Assembly (NCBI GenBank): GCA_025934455.1
Contig: JAICYA010000019.1
Location: 1 to 12,337, forward strand
Reading direction: 5' to 3'
DNA: 12,337 nt
Origin: Rudaea sp.
Lineage (GTDB): Bacteria; Pseudomonadota; Gammaproteobacteria; Xanthomonadales; Rhodanobacteraceae
Below, piece by piece: positions 6,974-12,337 of this stretch. A program made the translations under genes and the position numbers. Position 1 is the first letter of the stretch; each line of letters starts with the position of its first letter. The notes under the pieces are model-generated. The model did not search any database and was not told the DNA's origin. It saw only the letters and a list, made by a program, of their open reading frames with translations.

Positions 6974-7842
6974 CAGGCGGCGGCCTTGGCGAGCGGCAAC
7001 GTCGGCGCGCGCCGCGACATCCACATCAGCACGACGCCGATCACGATCAGCGGAATCGATTGCACCTGCCCCATCGTCAGCCAGCCGAAGGCGAGATAAC
7101 CCAGCTGCGGATCGGGCAGGCGCAGGAATTCCACGGCGAAGCGGAACACGCCGTACATCAACGCGAACAGGCCCGACACCGCGTAACGCGGCCGCGGCTT
7201 GCGCGAAAACAGCCACAACACGATGAACATGACCACGCCTTCGAGTGCGAATTCGTACAGCTCCGACGGATGCCGCGCTTCGTGGTTGAGCTGGCCGGCA
7301 AGAAACATCTGGTGCATTTCCGCCGTCGACTTGCCCAGCGATTCCAGCGCGCGCGGATAGATCACGCCCCAATCGGCGCCGGTGTATTTGCCCCACAGTT
7401 CGCCGTTGATGAAGTTGCCGATACGGCCGAGGCCGAGGCCAATCGGCACCAGCGGCGCGACGAAGTCGATGGTGTCGAAGAAGTGGATCTGGTTGCGCCG
7501 CGACCACCACCAGCCGGCGGCGAGCACGCCCATCAGGCCGCCGTGGAAGGACATGCCGCCGTCCCAGACCCGGAACAGCGCGAGCGGATCGTGCCAGATC
7601 CAGTCCGGCGAAATGTACGAGAGCATGTACCAGATGCGCCCGCCAACGATGACGCCCAGCATCACGTAGAACGCAAGGTCGGAGAACGCCTGCTCGCTTG
7701 CCGGCAAGCGCCCGTATTTCAAGCGATGGTTGCCCAGCCACCAGCCGCCGAGGAAGCCGCCGAGGTACATCAGGCCGTACCAGTGCACGGCCAGCGGGCC
7801 GATGGAAAACGCGATGGAATTGATGTCGTCGAAGAAAATCAT
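6973..7842 (-). CDS. lgt: Prolipoprotein diacylglyceryl transferase
   Basis: Lgt transfers diacylglycerol from phosphatidylglycerol to the lipobox cysteine, the first step of lipoprotein maturation in the inner membrane. The 289-residue protein has seven or so hydrophobic helices. It shows the Lgt motifs [15 protein letters not shown] (12-26), HGGLMG with His100, and [13 protein letters not shown] (139-151) with Arg139 and Glu148. Also present are HPSELYE (191-197), FRFAVEFLR (233-241) and [10 protein letters not shown] (255-264). ATG 7842 is chosen because it puts the first helix at the usual distance; the frame stays open to a TTG at 7863, adding seven residues. Neither start has a good Shine-Dalgarno sequence. 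It heads the lgt-thyA-folA operon and is divergent from yyaL. Confidence 0.96.
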   Translation of the reverse strand: MIFFDDINSIAFSIGPLAVHWYGLMYLGGFLGGWWLGNHRLKYGRLPASEQAFSDLAFYVMLGVIVGGRIWYMLSYISPDWIWHDPLALFRVWDGGMSFHGGLMGVLAAGWWWSRRNQIHFFDTIDFVAPLVPIGLGLGRIGNFINGELWGKYTGADWGVIYPRALESLGKSTAEMHQMFLAGQLNHEARHPSELYEFALEGVVMFIVLWLFSRKPRPRYAVSGLFALMYGVFRFAVEFLRLPDPQLGYLAFGWLTMGQVQSIPLIVIGVVLMWMSRRAPTLPLAKAAA

Positions 7843-7940
7843 GCGCGTAGAGGCGTCGATCAAAGGCGCGAGTTTACCGGATCGGCTGCCGCCCGCGCCG
7901 GCATATTCTTAACCTTCCGATTTAGGGTTACCCTGACTGC
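7843..7940. promoter_or_regulatory. Divergent intergenic region between lgt and yyaL
   Basis: These 98 bases must hold the promoters of both lgt (minus) and yyaL (plus). The right half is AT-richer. It contains the short palindrome AGGGTTACCCT (7924-7934), which ends 6 nt before the yyaL ATG and could be a small operator. TATTCT at 7904-7909 resembles a -10 for yyaL, and the opposite strand reads TTAAGAATAT there. I see no convincing -35 on either strand, so promoter positions are only suggested. Confidence 0.35.
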
Positions 7941-9929
<1,989 letters not shown>

Positions 9930-9934
9930 GCGCT

Positions 9935-10990
9935 TTACTTCGACCCGATCTTTCGTTCGAACCTTGCAACCAACTCGCGCTGCTCCGCCGGCGCCGCGCG
10001 CAGCGACTGGCGTGCACGTTTGACCCAGCCCGTGCCGCGCTGCATCAATTCACGCCAAGCGTCCTTGATGGCATGCGGCGCGCGTTCCAGATGCCATTCG
10101 ATCAGCGCCAGGGCCTGCAGAATGTCCTTGCCATATTTCGGATTCTTTGGACCCCGCTCCGCCGCAACGATCAGTTTGTGCAGCCCGTAGCGTGCCGGAT
10201 CGGGCAGGTTGACCAGGCATGCATCTGCGCGATCGACCAGCACCGCCTGCCCCGGGGATTCGATCAGATAGTCGAGAAACTTCAGCGGCGACAGTGCCAC
10301 GCCAAGATCGGGCGCAGCCAACAGGTCGGCCTTGCGTCGCATCGGGGTGATGAAATCGACGCGCAAATCCGGTGAACGCTCGCTCATGTACTGACTGGCC
10401 AAACCCTTTGGGCCGCCGAGCGCGGGCAGGAACCCTTCTTGCAGCGATTCCAGCGCACCGTGTGTGTCGATGCGCAAATCGGCCGGCAGCGCCACGGCAA
10501 CATTGCCACCGGGGCCGTGATGCGCGAAATCCAGGTCGAGCGTGCGCGTGCCCCCACCCCAGGCGACGCCGAGCTGGTTGCCGAGCGCGAGAAACGCATG
10601 CGTGCCGACCAGAATCCCACCGGCACGGAAGAACTGGTAATCGGCAAAGCGCTTGACGATGCGAAAGTGCTTTGGCGGCGTCGCCGCGCAGCCCTGCGCC
10701 AGCGCGACGGCAGCCTGACGCGCAACGGCCTCGCGCGAGGGCGCGCCGCGCGCGCGTGCGGCCTCGATCGCGGCGATCGCCGGACCTTCCGGCCCGATGT
10801 AATACTCACGCTTTCGCCCGTCGAATTCCTTGAACGCCCAATACGCGTAACGTCGGTCCTTGATCGTCTTCCACGCGATCTTGCCGGACAAGCCCGCGGG
10901 TGAACGTGAGGCTTCCGCCGCCTGCGTCATCTCGAACAATTCGGCGTAGGCGGTCTGCGCGGCAACGGGCAATTCGCGGTACAGCGGCAT
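9935..10990 (-). CDS. GSU2403-family nucleotidyltransferase-fold protein
   Basis: The 351-residue protein resembles the GSU2403/NTP_transf_8 family. An N-terminal module contains GRKREYYIGPEGP (58-70). The nucleotidyltransferase core begins at GGILVGTHAFLALGNQLGV (124-142), then TLDLDFAH (150-157) with Asp152 and Asp154 as a likely metal-binding pair, and VDFITP (211-216) with Asp212 as a possible third acidic residue. The C-terminal half is helical. The reaction and target are unknown; related minimal nucleotidyltransferases act as toxins, antitoxins or RNA/protein modifiers, so a toxin-like role is only inference. The ATG has an excellent Shine-Dalgarno sequence, GAGGAA (11003-10998), 7 nt upstream. 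The promoter is overlaid by a 13-bp inverted repeat. No antitoxin-like partner is visible nearby. Confidence 0.8.
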   Translation of the reverse strand: MPLYRELPVAAQTAYAELFEMTQAAEASRSPAGLSGKIAWKTIKDRRYAYWAFKEFDGRKREYYIGPEGPAIAAIEAARARGAPSREAVARQAAVALAQGCAATPPKHFRIVKRFADYQFFRAGGILVGTHAFLALGNQLGVAWGGGTRTLDLDFAHHGPGGNVAVALPADLRIDTHGALESLQEGFLPALGGPKGLASQYMSERSPDLRVDFITPMRRKADLLAAPDLGVALSPLKFLDYLIESPGQAVLVDRADACLVNLPDPARYGLHKLIVAAERGPKNPKYGKDILQALALIEWHLERAPHAIKDAWRELMQRGTGWVKRARQSLRAAPAEQRELVARFERKIGSK

Positions 10991-11016
10991 GGCGAGGTTC
11001 CTCGGACGTGCCGGCA

Positions 11017-11050
11017 GTTATACCACCGAATGCGTTGTCGGTGGTATAAC
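11017..11050. promoter_or_regulatory. 13-bp perfect inverted repeat over an extended -10 promoter of the nucleotidyltransferase gene
   Basis: GTTATACCACCGA (11017-11029) and TCGGTGGTATAAC (11038-11050) are exact reverse complements separated by 8 nt. On the minus strand the gene-proximal arm reads TGGTATAAC, an extended -10 (TGnTATAAT with one mismatch), placed about 30 nt before the ATG. There is no good -35, as expected for an extended -10 promoter. The outer arm carries the same element facing the other way. A T tract does not follow the hairpin in the minus direction, so a terminator for the SRPBCC gene is unlikely. A dimeric repressor binding here would block the promoter; autoregulation is possible but not shown. 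Confidence 0.65.
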
Positions 11051-11112
11051 CTTTTGGGACGATAAACGCACCGCGGCGTGCATCGCAGTCACGGCGTGCT
11101 GCGTGTCCACGC

Positions 11113-11553
11113 TCAAGCACCCGCTTCCACCAGCAGCGCCAGCAGCCGCAGCGAATCCTGCCAACCCAGATGGCACATTTCGGCGGGGATCGCGTCTGGC
11201 ACGCCTTCCTGCACGATCTCGATGTCGCAGCCGCAGGAGACGCGCTTGAGCGTGATGGTCGCGTGCATTTCACCGGGCAGGTTGGGATCGTCGAAGCGGT
11301 CGTTGTAGCGGATGCGCTCGCCGGGAACGAGTTCGAGGTAGGTGCCGCCGAACGTGTGCGCCTCGCCGCTGGCGATATGGCGGAACGTCATGCGGTAGCT
11401 GCCGCCGACGCGCGCGTCCATGGCGTGCACGTTGCCGACGAAGCCGTTCGGCGGCAGCCATTTGGCCAGCGCATCGGCATCGAGGAAGGCCTTGTACACG
11501 ACTTGGGGCGCGGCGCGCAGGACGCGGTGGAAATGGAAGGTGTTGGTGCCCAT
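11113..11553 (-). CDS. SRPBCC/AHSA1-family protein
   Basis: The 146-residue protein has the START/Bet v1-like layout of the AHSA1 (activator of Hsp90 ATPase homologue 1-like) family. It has an N-terminal strand FHFHRVLRAAPQVVYKAF (6-23), DADALAKWLPPNGF (25-38), GGSYRMTFRH (50-59), GTYLELVPGERIRYND (70-85), and a C-terminal long helix MCHLGWQDSLRLLALLVEAG. These small cytoplasmic proteins have a hydrophobic ligand pocket; the ligand is unknown. The start at 11553 is chosen because GGAG (11563-11560) sits 6 nt upstream; ATG 11565 would add four residues. No Cys-rich or membrane segment is seen. It lies between the TPM genes and the nucleotidyltransferase gene, on the same strand, without obvious functional link. 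Confidence 0.88.
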   Translation of the reverse strand: MGTNTFHFHRVLRAAPQVVYKAFLDADALAKWLPPNGFVGNVHAMDARVGGSYRMTFRHIASGEAHTFGGTYLELVPGERIRYNDRFDDPNLPGEMHATITLKRVSCGCDIEIVQEGVPDAIPAEMCHLGWQDSLRLLALLVEAGA

Positions 11554-11609
11554 GGTTGGCTCCATCGTGACGAGCCTGGATTGTAGCGTCAGCCCGGTGA
11601 ACGATCGCG

Positions 11610-12107
11610 TCAAAGCACCACGGGCCGGTCCGGCAGCTCGTTCGTGCGCACCGCGCCGTCGGCGGGAAAATGCCGGGCGAGGATGTCATTGACCGCGCCC
11701 ACGCCTTCGACGGCGCCACGCTCGAATTCGCCGGCGCCGAAACGCTGCTGCATCTGCGTGACGATGGATTTCCATTCGGCCTCGCCGACTTTCGCCGCGA
11801 TGCCGCGATCGGCGAGGATTTCGATGGCTTGGTCGGCGAGCAGCACGTAGACCAGCACGCCGCTGTTGTGCTGCGTGTCCCAGACACGCAGGTGCGCGAA
11901 CACTTCGTGCGCACGTTCGCGCGCGCTGCGTCCGCGCGCAAGGTCGCGCACCGGCAATGCGCCTTCCACTGCGAACATCACCTGGCCGGAATGACGGCGT
12001 TCGCCAGCGGCGATCGCCTTCTGGATGGTGTCGAGGACGGGCGCGGAAAATTTCCGGCGCGCGCTGCCTTCGGCGAATGTGTGGCGAAGCATGCGTAACG
12101 CGCCCAT
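11610..12107 (-). CDS. TPM-domain protein (second, short copy)
   Basis: The 165-residue protein is nearly all TPM domain (formerly DUF477). It shows AIAAGERRHSGQVMFAVEGALP (31-52), the core VWDTQHNSGVLVYVLLADQAIEILADRGIA (75-104), and QRFGAGEFERGAVEGVGAVNDILARHFP (121-148). Unlike its upstream neighbour it has no signal peptide, membrane helix or Gly-rich tail. TPM domains are linked to membrane-protein quality control and photosystem repair in plants; the bacterial role is unclear. ATG 12107 is chosen because it follows the previous stop by one base (TGAGATG) and has GGAG (12119-12116) 8 nt upstream. The longer open frame to 12245 only shadows the Gly-rich region. A LemA-TPM-TPM operon is common in related bacteria, so lemA may lie beyond the right edge. 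Confidence 0.9.
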   Translation of the reverse strand: MGALRMLRHTFAEGSARRKFSAPVLDTIQKAIAAGERRHSGQVMFAVEGALPVRDLARGRSARERAHEVFAHLRVWDTQHNSGVLVYVLLADQAIEILADRGIAAKVGEAEWKSIVTQMQQRFGAGEFERGAVEGVGAVNDILARHFPADGAVRTNELPDRPVVL

Positions 12108-12108
12108 C

Positions 12109-12336
12109 TCACCAACTCCCCGAGGCGCCGCCGCCGGAGAATCCGCCGGACGAGCCGCCGCTGAATCCACCACTGAATCCGCCGCCGGAACTGCCGCTGC
12201 TCCAGCCACCGCCGCTCCAGCCTCCGAATCCGCCGCCACCGGCAAACCCGCCGCCGCTGCCGCCGAGCCAGCCGAACAGCAGCCCGATCACGCCCGCACC
12301 GATGGCGAACGCGGCGACGCCCGTGAACAACCATAC
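12109..12336 (-). CDS. YgcG-like TPM-domain protein, C-terminal end only
   Basis: Only the last 75 residues are in the window. They comprise a membrane helix (FTGVAAFAIGAGVIGLLFGWL) and a Gly/Ser-rich tail ending in GGASGSW. That ending, helix plus glycine-rich tail with a terminal ASGxW, is typical of the YgcG family, whose N-terminal TPM domain is exported and would lie to the right of the window. The TPM domain itself is not visible, so the family call rests on the tail and on the adjacent TPM gene. The two genes are separated by one base and are surely co-transcribed. Confidence 0.8.
   Translation of the reverse strand, partial: VWLFTGVAAFAIGAGVIGLLFGWLGGSGGGFAGGGGFGGWSGGGWSSGSSGGGFSGGFSGGSSGGFSGGGASGSW
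12112..12264 (-). repeat. Low-complexity Gly/Ser-coding repeat
   Basis: About 50 codons encode short irregular units of the type GGGF, GGGW and SGGF with aromatic residues spaced every four to six residues. The stretch opens long spurious frames on the opposite and shifted frames and is prone to length variation. Confidence 0.6.
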
Positions 12337-12337
12337 C

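Noticed and set aside
11017..11056. Terminator for the SRPBCC gene, using the 13-bp inverted repeat.
   Set aside because: In the minus direction the hairpin is followed by TGCCGGCACG with no T run. The CTTTT is on the other side, where no plus-strand gene ends.

Overview
The window is a gene-dense stretch of GC-rich bacterial chromosome (about two-thirds G+C by eye) carrying housekeeping genes. The protein matches (YbeZ/YbeY/CorC cluster, E. coli-length ThyA, Lgt-ThyA-FolA order, paired TPM-domain genes, an Lnb-type protein beside corC) suggest a gammaproteobacterium, most likely of the Xanthomonadales/Lysobacterales. That placement is inferred from gene content and is not proven. No RNA gene, CRISPR array, IS element or prophage was recognised.

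Left, plus strand (1-2962): the end of a PhoH-like ATPase (ybeZ) overlaps ybeY by ATGA. An AT-rich, CTAG-rich gap follows, then corC/ybeX. In many proteobacteria the next gene is lnt, the apolipoprotein N-acyltransferase. Here the next gene encodes an Lnb-like (DUF4105) protein with an N-terminal periplasmic Cys/His domain and five predicted C-terminal membrane helices. This family includes the non-canonical lipoprotein N-acyltransferase of Bacteroides. A perfect 8-bp hairpin lies at its start region and would cover its best Shine-Dalgarno sequence.

Centre, plus strand (3009-5709): corA, a 58-codon DUF3311 membrane protein and a sodium:solute symporter are joined by two successive ATGA overlaps. 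This stretch is also unusually rich in the palindrome GTATAC, including a 16-base duplicate shared by the lnb-like gene and corA.

Centre right, minus strand (7842 down to 5682): lgt, thyA and folA form a tightly overlapping operon, transcribed towards and overlapping the symporter end. Lgt starts lipoprotein maturation and the Lnb-like protein may finish it. ThyA and FolA make dTMP and recycle folate. Divergent from lgt, yyaL encodes a long thioredoxin-fold/six-hairpin protein.

Right, minus strand (12337 down to 9935): the end of a YgcG-like TPM protein with a Gly/Ser tail is followed by a second TPM-domain gene, an SRPBCC/AHSA1 gene and a GSU2403-family nucleotidyltransferase. The nucleotidyltransferase gene has its own promoter region: a 13-bp perfect inverted repeat lying over an extended -10 element, which looks like an operator. 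This and the Lnb-like gene are the most interesting parts of the window.
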